Part shown: piece after piece, positions 1 to 8,033 of the stretch
Numbering within the stretch: the first letter of the stretch is position 1
How the letters are laid out: every line of letters starts with the position of its first letter
Assembly: GCF_016862815.1 (NCBI RefSeq)
Contig: NZ_BONR01000001.1
Location: forward strand, 1-64,000
Length of the DNA: 64,000 nucleotides
From: Demequina activiva
GTDB taxonomy: Bacteria; Actinomycetota; Actinomycetes; Actinomycetales; Demequinaceae
Reading direction: 5' to 3'
Translations under genes and position numbers: made by a program
Notes under the pieces: model-generated
Databases searched by the model: none
What the model saw: the letters and a program-made list of their open reading frames with translations, nothing else
What the model was told of the DNA's origin: nothing

Positions 1-871
1 GCTCCTCGGCCTTCTCGTCGGCCTTCTCGTCAGCCTTGGGCTCCTCGGCCTTCTCGTCAGCCTTCTCGTCAGCCTTGGGCTCCTCGGCCTTCTCCGCCTT
101 GTCGCCGGCGAGCAGCTCCTGCTCCCACTCGGCGAGCGGCTCTGCCTCGCCCTCGGCGTCCGCCTCGTCACCCTTGGGGGTGTGGCGGATGCGCAGGCCC
201 TCGGCGACCGCATCGGCGATCACGCGGGTCAGCAGGCCGACGGCGCGGATCGCGTCGTCGTTGCCCGGGATGCCGTAGGCGACCTCGTCGGGGTCGCAGT
301 TGGAGTCGAGGATGCCCACCACGGGGATGCCCAGCTTGCGGGCCTCGTCCACGGCGAGGTGCTCCTTGTTGGTGTCGACGATCCACACGACGGAGGGGGT
401 CTTGCCCATGTCGCGGATGCCGCCCAGCGTCTTGTCGAGCTTGTCCTTCTCGCGACGCAGGCCCAGCAGCTCCTTCTTGGTGCGACCGGAGCCGGCGACG
501 TCGTCGAAGTCGATCTCCTCGAGCTCCTTGAGGCGGGTGATGCGCTTCGAGACCGTCTGGAAGTTGGTGAGCATGCCGCCCAGCCAGCGCTCGTTCACGA
601 AGGGCATGCCCACGCGCTTGGCCTGCTCGGCGATCTGCTCCTGCGCCTGGCGCTTGGTGCCCACGAAGAGCACGGTGCCGCCGTGGGCGACGGTGTCGCG
701 CACGAACTCGAAGGCGGAGTCGATCTTGGCGAGCGACTGCTGCAGGTCGATGATGTAGATGCCGTTGCGCTCGGTGAAGATGAAGCGCTTCATCTTGGGG
801 TTCCAGCGGCTGGTCTGGTGTCCGAAGTGAACGCCGGAGTCCAGCATCTCGCGCATGGTCACGACTGCCAT
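1..871 (-). CDS. rpsB: 30S ribosomal protein S2 (3' end beyond window)
   Basis: S2 of the small ribosomal subunit. The start is the ATG at 871. The first ~230 residues read as a full S2 core, with the N-terminal [14 protein letters not shown] signature and the conserved [14 protein letters not shown] segment. After that comes a non-conserved acidic tail of Lys, Glu, Ala and Asp, in which a [17 protein letters not shown] unit repeats (bases 1-105). The frame is still open at the left edge, so the protein exceeds 290 residues, longer than the usual ~255-300. tsf normally follows rpsB and would lie outside the window. The gene is divergent from the M23 protein across a 358-bp gap. Identity is certain; only the tail length is unknown. 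Confidence 0.97.
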   Translation of the reverse strand, partial: MAVVTMREMLDSGVHFGHQTSRWNPKMKRFIFTERNGIYIIDLQQSLAKIDSAFEFVRDTVAHGGTVLFVGTKRQAQEQIAEQAKRVGMPFVNERWLGGMLTNFQTVSKRITRLKELEEIDFDDVAGSGRTKKELLGLRREKDKLDKTLGGIRDMGKTPSVVWIVDTNKEHLAVDEARKLGIPVVGILDSNCDPDEVAYGIPGNDDAIRAVGLLTRVIADAVAEGLRIRHTPKGDEADAEGEAEPLAEWEQELLAGDKAEKAEEPKADEKADEKAEEPKADEKADEKAEE

Positions 872-1229
872 GGCTGTTCCTGTTCTGCACGCGCGCGAGC
901 GCATGCTTGTCTTGGGCGGGCGTGAGCCCGCATGTTCGGTTGACGATCCCGGTCCTGTGACCGGCATCCCTGGCGCCAACGCGGCTCGGCACCGAGCGGA
1001 GCTCGGACCTCGCCTCACCGGCGCGCTCCCGGATCCAACCGTGAGCGCGAATGGCGCGCGATGTCATCTGGGCATGCCAGACGCAAGGACGATGATACCC
1101 GATGGGACGTCCCCGGGCGGACCCGGCCTCAAGCACGGGACCGTCCCCAGGACGCGAGCGCCGTGTGGATGTCCCCAGCGCCCGGCCGATGCGGTGGCCT
1201 CGCTGCGTCGCGCGGGCTCCACTGAACGC
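872..1229. other. Noncoding gap between divergent rpsB and M23 gene
   Basis: No convincing gene lies in these 358 bases. The longer open frames here only extend the M23 frame upstream or run antisense to rpsB. The gap must hold the rpsB promoter and leader and the M23 promoter. A TATCAT hexamer on the minus strand near 1093-1098 is a possible rpsB -10, but no good -35 accompanies it. One copy of GGCCGATGCGG, close to an 11-mer enriched across the window, is at 1184. Confidence 0.5.
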
Positions 1230-1754
1230 ATGAGACGTCCCTGCTGGCCCCTGCTCCTCGCGATCGCCCTGACGGCGGCACTGGTGGTGCGCGCTCCGGC
1301 GGAGGCGCTCGAGTGGAGGCCGGCGGAGCCGTACCTCAGTCCGGTCACGCCCGTGCTGGCGCTGGACGTCGCGCGCATCCCGGTGCACGAGTGGCTTCCC
1401 GGGCACCGCGGCATCGACCTCGCCGCCGCTCACGGTCAGCCGGTGGTCGCGCCCGCGCCGGGGACGGTGACTTTCGCGGGCATCGTGGTGAACAGGCCCG
1501 TGCTGACCGTCACCCATGACGACGGGGCGCGCACGAGCCTCGAGCCCGTGGACGCGACGGTCGAGGTGGGCACGCGCGTGGTCGCAGGGGCGCCCATCGG
1601 GACGGTGGCCCAGACTCCGGGCCACTGCGTTCCGGTCGCCTGCGTGCACTGGGGCGTGCGCGTGGGCGAGCGCTACGTGGACCCGCTGGATGTCCTCGCG
1701 GGGTTCGGACCGGTGCGGCTGCTGCCTCGGGACCGCGGCGCGTTCGTCACATGA
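1230..1754 (+). CDS. Secreted M23-family (LytM-like) peptidase domain protein
   Basis: About 174 residues. The chosen start at 1230 gives a typical signal peptide (MRRP, a hydrophobic stretch, then a cleavage region near APAEA); the open frame runs much further upstream without a plausible start. The rest resembles the beta-sheet core of M23/LytM: HRGIDLAAAHGQPVVAPAPG carries the first metal-ligand motif (HxxxD) and VHWGVRV the HxH-like second site, here H-W-G. The final zinc ligand is therefore not canonical and peptidase activity is uncertain. A small M23 protein between whiG and rpsB is also known from Streptomyces. The 3' end overlaps the convergent whiG by 8 bp. Confidence 0.8.
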   Translation: MRRPCWPLLLAIALTAALVVRAPAEALEWRPAEPYLSPVTPVLALDVARIPVHEWLPGHRGIDLAAAHGQPVVAPAPGTVTFAGIVVNRPVLTVTHDDGARTSLEPVDATVEVGTRVVAGAPIGTVAQTPGHCVPVACVHWGVRVGERYVDPLDVLAGFGPVRLLPRDRGAFVT

Positions 1755-2577
1755 AGGCGCCGGTGCGCATCAGGTTCTCGCGGAGCTTCTTGACGGCGCC
1801 GGAGTGGATCTGCGAGACGCGGGACTCGGTCACGCCCAGGATCTGGCCGATCTGCGCGAGCGTGAGGTTCTCGAAGTAGTACAGGCGCAGCACCTCCTGC
1901 TCGCGATCGCGCACGCTCTGGATCGCGCCGGCCAGCAGCGTGCTGGTCTCGCGCACCTCGACGGACAGCGACGCCTCGGGCGCAGCGTTGTCGAGCACCG
2001 CGTCGATCGCACGCGTCTCGCCGCCGGCCACCATCCCATCGAGCGCCGCCACGTGCGACAGCGCGACCTGCGCGCGGACCGTGCGCACCTCGGCGGTGTG
2101 CCAGCCCAGGTGGGCCGCGATGTCCTCGTCCGTCACCGGGCGCATCAGGGTCTGCTCGAGGGTGCGAGCGGCGTGCTCGACGGTGCGTGCCTTGGAGCGC
2201 ACGGACCGCGGCACCCAGTCAGCGGCGCGCAGCTCGTCGATGATGGCTCCGCGGATGCGCTGGCCGGCGTAGGTCTCGAACTTGAAGCCGCGGGCCGGCT
2301 CGAACTTCTCGACCGCGTCGATGAGTCCGAACGTTCCATAGCTCACGAGGTCTGCCAGCTCGACCGTGTCCGGCAGACGCCCGATCATCCGGGTCGCGAC
2401 CTGGGTCACCAGCGGCGCGTAGTGCGTGATGAGCGCGTCGCGGGCGTCGCGACGGGTGGCGCCGTCGTCAGCGAGATCGCTCCACCACTGGTCCAGCTGC
2501 GACGCATCCGCGCGCGGCGGCGCGAAGGTCATGGGCTCCTCGGTGTCCTGCGACAGCACGGGGTTCAGGCTGGACAT
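1747..2577 (-). CDS. whiG: FliA/WhiG-family sigma factor
   Basis: A 276-residue sigma-70 factor of the FliA/WhiG type. Region 2 (about 45-120) has ELADLVSYGTFGLIDAVEKF and FETYAGQRIRGAIIDELR. Region 3 (about 125-195) contains VTDEDIAAHLGW, and region 4 (about 215-270) has LTLAQIGQILGVTESRVSQIHS as the -35-binding helix-turn-helix. Its place between xerC and rpsB matches Streptomyces whiG, which drives sporulation there. In a non-sporulating actinobacterium the target could instead be motility or another developmental regulon, and no flagellar genes are visible here. GGGAG sits 5 nt before the ATG, and xerC ends 9 nt upstream, so the two are probably co-transcribed. Confidence 0.88.
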   Translation of the reverse strand: MSSLNPVLSQDTEEPMTFAPPRADASQLDQWWSDLADDGATRRDARDALITHYAPLVTQVATRMIGRLPDTVELADLVSYGTFGLIDAVEKFEPARGFKFETYAGQRIRGAIIDELRAADWVPRSVRSKARTVEHAARTLEQTLMRPVTDEDIAAHLGWHTAEVRTVRAQVALSHVAALDGMVAGGETRAIDAVLDNAAPEASLSVEVRETSTLLAGAIQSVRDREQEVLRLYYFENLTLAQIGQILGVTESRVSQIHSGAVKKLRENLMRTGAFM

Positions 2578-2586
2578 GGATGCTCC

Positions 2587-3525
2587 CTAGGCGCGCGGGT
2601 GCGCGAGTTGGTAGGTGGCCCGCAGGCGTTCTGCGGACACGTGGGTGTAGCGCTGGGTCGTGTTGAGGCTGGCGTGACCGAGCACTTCCTGGACGGAGCG
2701 GAGATCGGAACCTCCGGTGAGCAGATGCGTCGCTGCCGTGTGGCGCAGCGCGTGCGGGGCGATGTCGGGAAGGCCAGCGGCACGGCACAGGGAGTGGATG
2801 GCCTCGCGCACCTGGCGCTGACCGACGCGCGACCCACGGCGCCCCAGGAACATCGCGGCGCCGGTCTCGGCGGAGACCAGCAGAGGGCGGGACTGATCGA
2901 GCCACTGCCGCACGGCACGAGCGGCCGGCACGCCGAACGGCACCACGCGCTCCTTGTCGCCCTTGCCGGTGACGCGCACCAGGCGCTCGTCGAGGTCGAG
3001 GTGCGCGACATCGATCCGGACCAGCTCTCCCACGCGCATGCCCGTCGCGTACAGCAGCTCCGCGATGGCCCAGTCCCGCATGTGGATGGGGTCGCCGTCG
3101 TCGCAGCGGGTCTGCGCGACGGCCAGCAGCGTCATCACGTCCGCCGGGCTCATCGCGGCGGGGATGGTGGAGGCCGGCCGCGCGGACGCGAGGCGCAGCG
3201 CGGGGTTGGCGTCGAGGTGCCCGGCGTCGTAGGCCCACGCGTAGAAGGTCCGCACCGCGGCGCCGCGTCGCGCCATCGTGGTGCGCGACAGCCCGGCGCC
3301 GGCCATGGCGGCCAGCCAGGACCGCAGGTCCGCCAGCTGGACGTCCGCGAGCACGGCGGTGCTGTGCTCCCCGGCGTCCTCGCCGCCGGAGGCGTGTGCG
3401 GCCAGGTGGAGCAGATCCCCGCGATAGGCGCGCACCGTGTTCTCCGAGAGCCCGCGCTGATGGCGCAGGTAACCCTCGAAGTGCGCGATCAGGTCGCGCT
3501 CGCCGGTCTCACCCCTCGTGGACAT
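2587..3525 (-). CDS. xerC: Tyrosine recombinase XerC-like
   Basis: A 312-residue site-specific tyrosine recombinase of the type that resolves chromosome dimers at dif. The N-terminal SAM-like DNA-binding domain covers about 10-110 and the catalytic domain 125-305. All catalytic residues are visible: Arg164 (GMRVGEL), Lys188 (GKGDKER), His258 and Arg261 (HALRH), His284 (LGHAS) and Tyr293 (RYTHV). Gene order with whiG and dprA agrees with XerC. It could act as the only Xer recombinase or pair with a XerD elsewhere. The ATG at 3525 is directly preceded by a -10-like CACAGT, suggesting a leaderless mRNA. Three ATGTGAC repeats lie just upstream. Confidence 0.92.
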   Translation of the reverse strand: MSTRGETGERDLIAHFEGYLRHQRGLSENTVRAYRGDLLHLAAHASGGEDAGEHSTAVLADVQLADLRSWLAAMAGAGLSRTTMARRGAAVRTFYAWAYDAGHLDANPALRLASARPASTIPAAMSPADVMTLLAVAQTRCDDGDPIHMRDWAIAELLYATGMRVGELVRIDVAHLDLDERLVRVTGKGDKERVVPFGVPAARAVRQWLDQSRPLLVSAETGAAMFLGRRGSRVGQRQVREAIHSLCRAAGLPDIAPHALRHTAATHLLTGGSDLRSVQEVLGHASLNTTQRYTHVSAERLRATYQLAHPRA

Positions 3526-3531
3526 GGTGAC

Positions 3532-3561
3532 ACTGTGGCACCGTCACATGAGTCAAATCAA
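3532..3561 (-). promoter_or_regulatory. Putative xerC promoter
   Basis: On the minus strand TTGATT (3556-3561), an 18-bp spacer and CACAGT (3532-3537) end 6 nt before the xerC ATG. That spacing places the transcription start at or within a base or two of the start codon. Confidence 0.45.
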
Positions 3562-3585
3562 CCCCTCCTGTCACATTTGTCACAT
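3543..3585. repeat. Three GTCACAT (ATGTGAC) heptamers upstream of xerC
   Basis: Exact heptamers at 3543-3549, 3570-3576 and 3579-3585, all in the same orientation. The last two are spaced 9 bp apart. They lie in an unusually AT-rich stretch and overlap or flank the putative xerC promoter, so they may be an operator. No known regulator is assigned. Confidence 0.55.
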
Positions 3586-3644
3586 CAATCTCACGTTTCA
3601 CCCCCTTTTTGTACCGTTTTGTCCCTGTTTGGTGCGACTCGAAA

Positions 3645-3659
3645 CGGTGCGATGCACCG
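3645..3659 (-). terminator. Weak hairpin after dprA
   Basis: CGGTGC-GAT-GCACCG forms a 6-bp stem with a 3-nt loop directly downstream of the dprA stop. On the minus strand it is followed by TTTC only, so it is a weak intrinsic terminator candidate for the yraN-comM-dprA unit. Confidence 0.4.
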
Positions 3660-3660
3660 C

Positions 3661-4860
3661 TCACGACAGCGAGACGCCCTTCACCCGCCTCCACCCTCCC
3701 CGGTCTCGCTCCACCATCCGGGCCGCCTCCAGTCGCCCCAACGCCGCCCGCAGCTCACCGGCTTCGAGGCCCGCCGTCGAGGCGATGAGGGCAACCTCGA
3801 CGGTGCGCGTCCCGATCGCGTCGAACGCGGCGCGATCGGCTGGCGCCGCGAAGTCGAGGCGTGTGGGCGGCGTGCCGTCCATCGCTTGAGGCTCCACCAC
3901 CTCGAGAGGGCCCACGAGCTCGCGGACGTCCGCTCCGCAGGTGACGAGCACCGCGGCGCCGTCCCGCAGCAGCGCGTGGCAGCCGGCAGAGCTGGCGCTC
4001 GTGACGGGCCCCGGGACCGCACCCACCGGGCGCACCAGCTCGTGCGCCCGCGCCACGGTGCTGAGCGCTCCGGACCTCAGCGCGGCCTCCACCACGACCG
4101 TGGCCCCTGCCGTGGCGATGAGGCGATTGCGGGTGAGGAAGCGCGACCGGTGCGGCGCCCACCCCGGCGGGACCTCGCTCACCACGAGTCCCTCGCGCAT
4201 CACGCGCTCGAGCAGATCCGCGTTGCCTGCCGGATACAGGCGGTCCACCCCTCCGGCCATGATGGCGAGCGTCGTTCCACCCGCCGCGACGGTCGCCCGA
4301 TGCGCCGCAGCGTCGATCCCGTACGCGCCGCCGGAGACCACGGTGCCGCCCTGACCGGACCACTCCCCTGCGATGCCCGCCGCGACGTGCTCGCCGTAGG
4401 CGGTCGCCGAGCGCGCGCCCACGATCGCGACCGAACGCTCGTCGAGCGATCGCAGGTCGCCGGCGCCGCGCACCCACAGCGCGAACGGCGCGCAGCTGCC
4501 AAGATCGTCGACGCAGGCCGGCCACTCGTCATCCTCTCGGGTGACGATCCGTGCTCCGCACGCCCGAGCGCGCCTCTGCAGCGCGTGCGAGTCGGCGCCC
4601 TCGAGACGGGGCGCCCACCGCGCGCTCGCGCGGATCGCCTCGTCGACGTCCCTCGGGGTGGCGAGCTCGAGCAGGCGCGCGGTGGCGGAGACCGGGTCCC
4701 GCGCGGCGAGCGCGCTCCACTCGAGAGCCTTCGAGGCCCCCAGCACCGACACCAGCGCACCCGCAGCGGCATCCGCCGGCTCCGCGATCGCGCTCCACAG
4801 GATCCACGCCCGCGCCTCGCCCTCCGGGCGCATCTCCCCCACCTCGTCCACGGGGATCAT
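3661..4860 (-). CDS. dprA: DNA processing protein DprA
   Basis: About 399 residues. DprA loads RecA onto incoming single-stranded DNA in natural transformation. The Rossmann-like core is clear: SVAIVGARSATAYG, VVSGGAYGIDAAAHRATV, GGVDRLYPAGN and RSRFLTRNRLIATAGATVVVEA. A C-terminal winged-helix region (about 325-395) follows. The start chosen at 4860 gives ATGA overlap with the comM stop, which argues for translational coupling; longer in-frame extensions lack support. DprA is widespread in bacteria not known to be competent, so competence here is only an inference. Confidence 0.94.
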   Translation of the reverse strand: MIPVDEVGEMRPEGEARAWILWSAIAEPADAAAGALVSVLGASKALEWSALAARDPVSATARLLELATPRDVDEAIRASARWAPRLEGADSHALQRRARACGARIVTREDDEWPACVDDLGSCAPFALWVRGAGDLRSLDERSVAIVGARSATAYGEHVAAGIAGEWSGQGGTVVSGGAYGIDAAAHRATVAAGGTTLAIMAGGVDRLYPAGNADLLERVMREGLVVSEVPPGWAPHRSRFLTRNRLIATAGATVVVEAALRSGALSTVARAHELVRPVGAVPGPVTSASSAGCHALLRDGAAVLVTCGADVRELVGPLEVVEPQAMDGTPPTRLDFAAPADRAAFDAIGTRTVEVALIASTAGLEAGELRAALGRLEAARMVERDRGGWRRVKGVSLS

Positions 4861-6374
4861 GCGGCCACTCCCCGGGATCGCAGCGTGAGGGCCTGGGCGA
4901 CGTGGTCGGCGTTCGGCTGCTCGACTCCTGCGAGGTCCGCGACCGTCCACGCCACGCGCAGCGCCCGGTCCGCTCCCCTGGCCGTGAGCACCCCGCGATC
5001 GAGCGCCTGCCACACCAGCGCGGCGCCGTCGCGCGGGGTGTGACGGCGCAGCCACGTGCCGGACGCGTGCGCGTTGAGCGCCCATCCGTGCGGCGCGAGG
5101 CGTGCACGCGCTCGCGCTCGCGCCTCGGCCACCCGTGCGGCTACCGTCGCCGACGACTCCCCTGGCTCATCCGCGCCGCCGCGCACCGGCAGCACCGTGA
5201 CCTGGAGGTCCACGCGGTCCAGCAGCGGCCCGGACAGGCGTCCGAAGTAACGACGCCGCTGGATCGGCGTGCAGGTGCAGCGCTCGCCGCTGCCGTAGTA
5301 GTGGCCGCACGGGCACGGGTTCGCCGCGAGGATCAACTGGAAGCGCGAGGGGTAGCGAGTCGCTCCCTGCGCCCGATGCAGCACCACCTCGCCGTGCTCG
5401 AGAGGCTGGCGCAGGGTCTGCAGCACGCGAGCCGGGAACTCGGGAGCCTCGTCGAGGAAGAGCACTCCCGCGTGAGCACGCGAGATCGCGCCCGGCCGGG
5501 CCAGGCCGCTGCCTCCGCCCACGATCGCCGCCGCCGAGGCGCTGTGGTGCGGAGCCTCGAACGGCGCCGTGCGCAGCAGGCCCCGGCTGGGATCGAGGGT
5601 GCCCGCGAGCGAGTGGATCGCGGTCGCCGTCACCGCGTCCTTGTCCGTCAGCGGCGGCAGGATCGTGGGCAGTCGCCGGGCGAGCATGGTCTTGCCCGCT
5701 CCAGGGGGACCGGACAGGAGCAGGTGATGCCCGCCTGCCGCCGCCACCTCGAGCGCCCACCGAGCCTCGGGCTGACCGCGCACCTCGTCCAGATCCACGC
5801 GCTCGGCGTGCGCCGCGGCGCGCACGGGAGCGGCGACGGGATCGCAGGCGACCGCCACCGCATCGGCTGCTCCATAGTGTCGTGCGAGCTCGGCGAGGGT
5901 GGTGACGGCGACCACCTCCACCCCGGGCACCAGCGCCGCCTCCTCCGCATTTCCCGCGGGGACCACCACGCGCTCGATCCCGCGATCGGCGGCAGCGACC
6001 ACCGCGGGCAGCACGCCGGGGATGGGGCGCACCCGACCGTCGAGGCCGAGCTCACCCAGATGCACAGCGCCGCTGGGCGCGTCCGCACCGATGCCTCCAG
6101 ACGCCGCCAGGACCGCGACCGCGATCGCGAGATCCGTGGCTGCGCCGGACTTGGGCAGCGACGCCGGCGACAGGTTCACGGTGATGCGGCGCTGCGGCCA
6201 GGGCAGGCCCGAGGACGCCGTCGCCGCACGCACCCGGTCGCGCGCCTCGGACAGCGCCGTGTCCGGCAGCCCCACGATCGTGAACCCCGGCAGCGACGAG
6301 CCGATGTGCGCCTCGACGTCGACCACGTGCCCGGTGAGCCCTGCCAGCACCACGGTGCGGGTGCGCCCGATCAT
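4857..6374 (-). CDS. comM: ComM/YifB-family AAA+ Mg-chelatase-like ATPase
   Basis: About 505 residues. ComM is a hexameric AAA+ helicase that promotes branch migration during recombination of transforming DNA. The sequence shows the N-terminal Lon-like fold (residues ~1-165, with GLPDTALSEARDRVRAA), Walker A GPPGAGKTMLARRL near residue 225, Walker B-like LFLDEAPEF, and a C-terminal Mg_chelatase region with a four-Cys cluster (ANPCPCGHY, GERCTCTP). It starts with ATGA overlap on yraN and ends with ATGA overlap on dprA, so yraN-comM-dprA is a tightly coupled operon. Confidence 0.94.
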   Translation of the reverse strand: MIGRTRTVVLAGLTGHVVDVEAHIGSSLPGFTIVGLPDTALSEARDRVRAATASSGLPWPQRRITVNLSPASLPKSGAATDLAIAVAVLAASGGIGADAPSGAVHLGELGLDGRVRPIPGVLPAVVAAADRGIERVVVPAGNAEEAALVPGVEVVAVTTLAELARHYGAADAVAVACDPVAAPVRAAAHAERVDLDEVRGQPEARWALEVAAAGGHHLLLSGPPGAGKTMLARRLPTILPPLTDKDAVTATAIHSLAGTLDPSRGLLRTAPFEAPHHSASAAAIVGGGSGLARPGAISRAHAGVLFLDEAPEFPARVLQTLRQPLEHGEVVLHRAQGATRYPSRFQLILAANPCPCGHYYGSGERCTCTPIQRRRYFGRLSGPLLDRVDLQVTVLPVRGGADEPGESSATVAARVAEARARARARLAPHGWALNAHASGTWLRRHTPRDGAALVWQALDRGVLTARGADRALRVAWTVADLAGVEQPNADHVAQALTLRSRGVAA

Positions 6375-6727
6375 TCGATGCCTCTCAGGTGCTCGATGCG
6401 GGCCGCACCGGCGGCCGGCAGCGTGACCGCGATCACGTCCACCCGGGCGTGCGCGAACGTCTCCGGCTGCTGAGCGAGCCACGTGGCGAGCAGTCTGCGC
6501 AGTCGGGCCACCTTGTCCGTGGTCACCGCCTCCAGGGCGCTGCCGGCCACCGTCGAGCGGCGCGTCTTGACCTCGACCGCGACCGCCGTCTCGCCGTCAC
6601 GCGCGACGATGTCGAGCTCGCCGCGGGCGCACCGCCAGTTGCGGTCCAGCACCTCCCAGCCCTGCTCCTCCAGGGCGCGCGTCGCCACCGTCTCTCCGTG
6701 CCGTCCCACTGCCTGCCTGGCGTTCAT
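6371..6727 (-). CDS. yraN: YraN / UPF0102 family endonuclease-like protein
   Basis: A 118-residue UPF0102 protein. The restriction-endonuclease-like core is seen as RNWRCARGELDIVARDG followed by VAVEVKTRR, giving the E...D...ExK pattern typical of PD-(D/E)xK nucleases. Its biological role is not well established. It is the first gene of the yraN-comM-dprA overlap operon. No strong Shine-Dalgarno motif decides the start, but the ATG begins with the usual conserved Gly-rich region (RQAVGRHGE). Confidence 0.9.
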   Translation of the reverse strand: MNARQAVGRHGETVATRALEEQGWEVLDRNWRCARGELDIVARDGETAVAVEVKTRRSTVAGSALEAVTTDKVARLRRLLATWLAQQPETFAHARVDVIAVTLPAAGAARIEHLRGIE

Positions 6728-6792
6728 CCGTCACCTCCGCTGGCAACGGTGCAGGTGCGGCGTCGCGCGGGGCGAGCCCGCGTGGCACCGTC

Positions 6793-6844
6793 CGTGGACA
6801 ACGGGCGTCGGCAGGCGGGCTGTGGACAGGCGGGCTGTGGACAG
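6793..6844. repeat. Cluster of DnaA-box-like 9-mers with 15-bp tandem repeat
   Basis: CGTGGACAA (6793-6801), TGTGGACAG (6821-6829) and TGTGGACAG (6836-6844) each differ by one base from TGTGGACAA, the complement of the high-GC actinobacterial DnaA box TTGTCCACA. The last two are part of a 15-bp direct repeat (6812-6844, 2.2 copies of CAGGCGGGCTGTGGA). The cluster lies in the 238-bp gap between yraN and DUF2469, where I see no gene. Confidence 0.55.
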
Positions 6845-6965
6845 CGGCGAGCATCACCGGCGCCCAGCCTCGGCGACCCGGATCAGCGAGGAGGCTCAGG
6901 TTCGAGCGTCGGCGCCGTGCTCGCGCCACCGCTCGTGCGCGACCCTCGGACTCGCGGCGCGCGCC

Positions 6966-7292
6966 TCAGCGGGCGCGCAGCTGCCGGATGTCCGGCATCG
7001 CGTCGTCGTCCTGCGACAGCTCCTCGATGTTGACGTCCTTGAACGTCACCACGCGCACGTTCTTCACGAGCCGCGCGGAGCGGTAGACGTCCCACACCCA
7101 CGCATCGGTCATCGTGACCTCGAAGTAGACGTCGCCGCCCGAGGCCTTCACCTGCAGATCCACCTTGTTGCACAGGTAGAAGCGGCGCTCCGTCTCGACC
7201 ACGTACTGGAACAGCCCCACCACGTCGCGGTACTCGCGGTAGAGCGCCAGCTCGGCGTCGGTCTCATAGTTCTCGAGGTCGTCACTGCTCAC
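6966..7292 (-). CDS. DUF2469 family protein
   Basis: 108 residues, start GTG at 7292. It matches the actinobacterium-specific DUF2469 family, normally found between rnhB and yraN as here (for example Mycobacterium Rv2901c-like). The conserved run LALYREYRDVVGLFQYVVETERRF is followed by a beta-rich segment with VYFEVTMTDAWVWDVYR. No catalytic motif or membrane segment is visible. The function is unknown; the steady neighbourhood with rnhB, lepB and comM hints at a housekeeping role. Confidence 0.88.
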   Translation of the reverse strand: MSSDDLENYETDAELALYREYRDVVGLFQYVVETERRFYLCNKVDLQVKASGGDVYFEVTMTDAWVWDVYRSARLVKNVRVVTFKDVNIEELSQDDDAMPDIRQLRAR

Positions 7293-7346
7293 CCGACCAT
7301 CATTGCCGCGATGCGGCCGATGCGGCCAATCGGCGCGCCGATCACC

Positions 7347-8030
7347 TCACCCGACGGCGCGGTCGGGCAGCCTCCAGGAGCGCCGATGCAAGGGCGAGGG
7401 GCCGAGCCTGCGGATGGCCTCGAGGTGCGTGGCGGCGCCGTACCCCTTGTTGCCGTCCCAGCCGTAGTCGGGATGGTCGCCGTGCGCGGCCGCCATGATG
7501 GCGTCCCGCTCGACCTTCGCGATCACGGAGCCCGCCGCGATCGAGGCGCACAGCGTGTCGCCCTTGATCACCATCGTGACGGGCGGCGCGGTGGGGCCCG
7601 GCAGGACGGCCGATGCGCGGGCCGGGTCCTCGAACAGGCTCGCTTGAGGGTCGGTCAGCCAGTCATGCTTGCCGTCCAGGAGGACGGCGTCGACGGTGAC
7701 GCCTGCCTCGCCGATCCGCGCCAGTGCACGGCGCCCGGCGAGCCTCAGCGCGCCCACGATCCCGTGGGCATCGATCTCCTGTGGTGACGCGTGCCCCACG
7801 GCGCGCGCGAGGCCGAACTGCGACAGCGCGGCGGCCATCGCATCGCGGCGCGCCACGGACAGCTCCTTGGAGTCGGCGAGGCCCTCAGGCCACACGTCGC
7901 AGCGCTCGAGAGCGCACACGCCCACGGAGACCGGCCCGGCAAGCGCCCCGCGGCCCACCTCGTCGACGCCGGCGATGACGCGCGCTCCGGCGTCCCACAG
8001 GGCTGCCTCATGCGTCAGCGAGACCGGCAC
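7347..8030 (-). CDS. rnhB: Ribonuclease HII
   Basis: 227 residues, GTG start. RNase HII cuts the RNA strand of RNA/DNA hybrids and removes single ribonucleotides from DNA. The acidic active site is complete: Asp23 and Glu24 in GVDEVGRG, Asp119 in LLDG and Asp176 in ERDAIM. It also has the family GYGAATH and SWRLPDR-like tail, though the usual RxSF motif reads HRRSW here. It begins only 3 nt after the lepB stop and is probably translated from the same message. Confidence 0.95.
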   Translation of the reverse strand: MPVSLTHEAALWDAGARVIAGVDEVGRGALAGPVSVGVCALERCDVWPEGLADSKELSVARRDAMAAALSQFGLARAVGHASPQEIDAHGIVGALRLAGRRALARIGEAGVTVDAVLLDGKHDWLTDPQASLFEDPARASAVLPGPTAPPVTMVIKGDTLCASIAAGSVIAKVERDAIMAAAHGDHPDYGWDGNKGYGAATHLEAIRRLGPSPLHRRSWRLPDRAVG

Positions 8031-8033
8031 GGC

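Noticed and set aside
1-105. Tandem repeat as a mobile or minisatellite element
   Set aside because: It is the in-frame coding of the S2 acidic tail.
3509-3694. 61-codon minus-strand frame in the dprA-xerC gap
   Set aside because: Its VTNVTGG/LTHVT repeats come from the ATGTGAC DNA repeats; it overlaps both flanking genes and has no start signal.
1516-5043. 1175-codon plus-strand open frame through whiG, xerC and dprA
   Set aside because: It is antisense to three well-recognised genes, rich in Arg, His and Gly, with no domain or ribosome-binding site.
6793-6844. Possible chromosomal origin
   Set aside because: DnaA-like boxes are imperfect and few, there is no AT-rich unwinding region, and dnaA, dnaN, rnpA and rpmH are not nearby.
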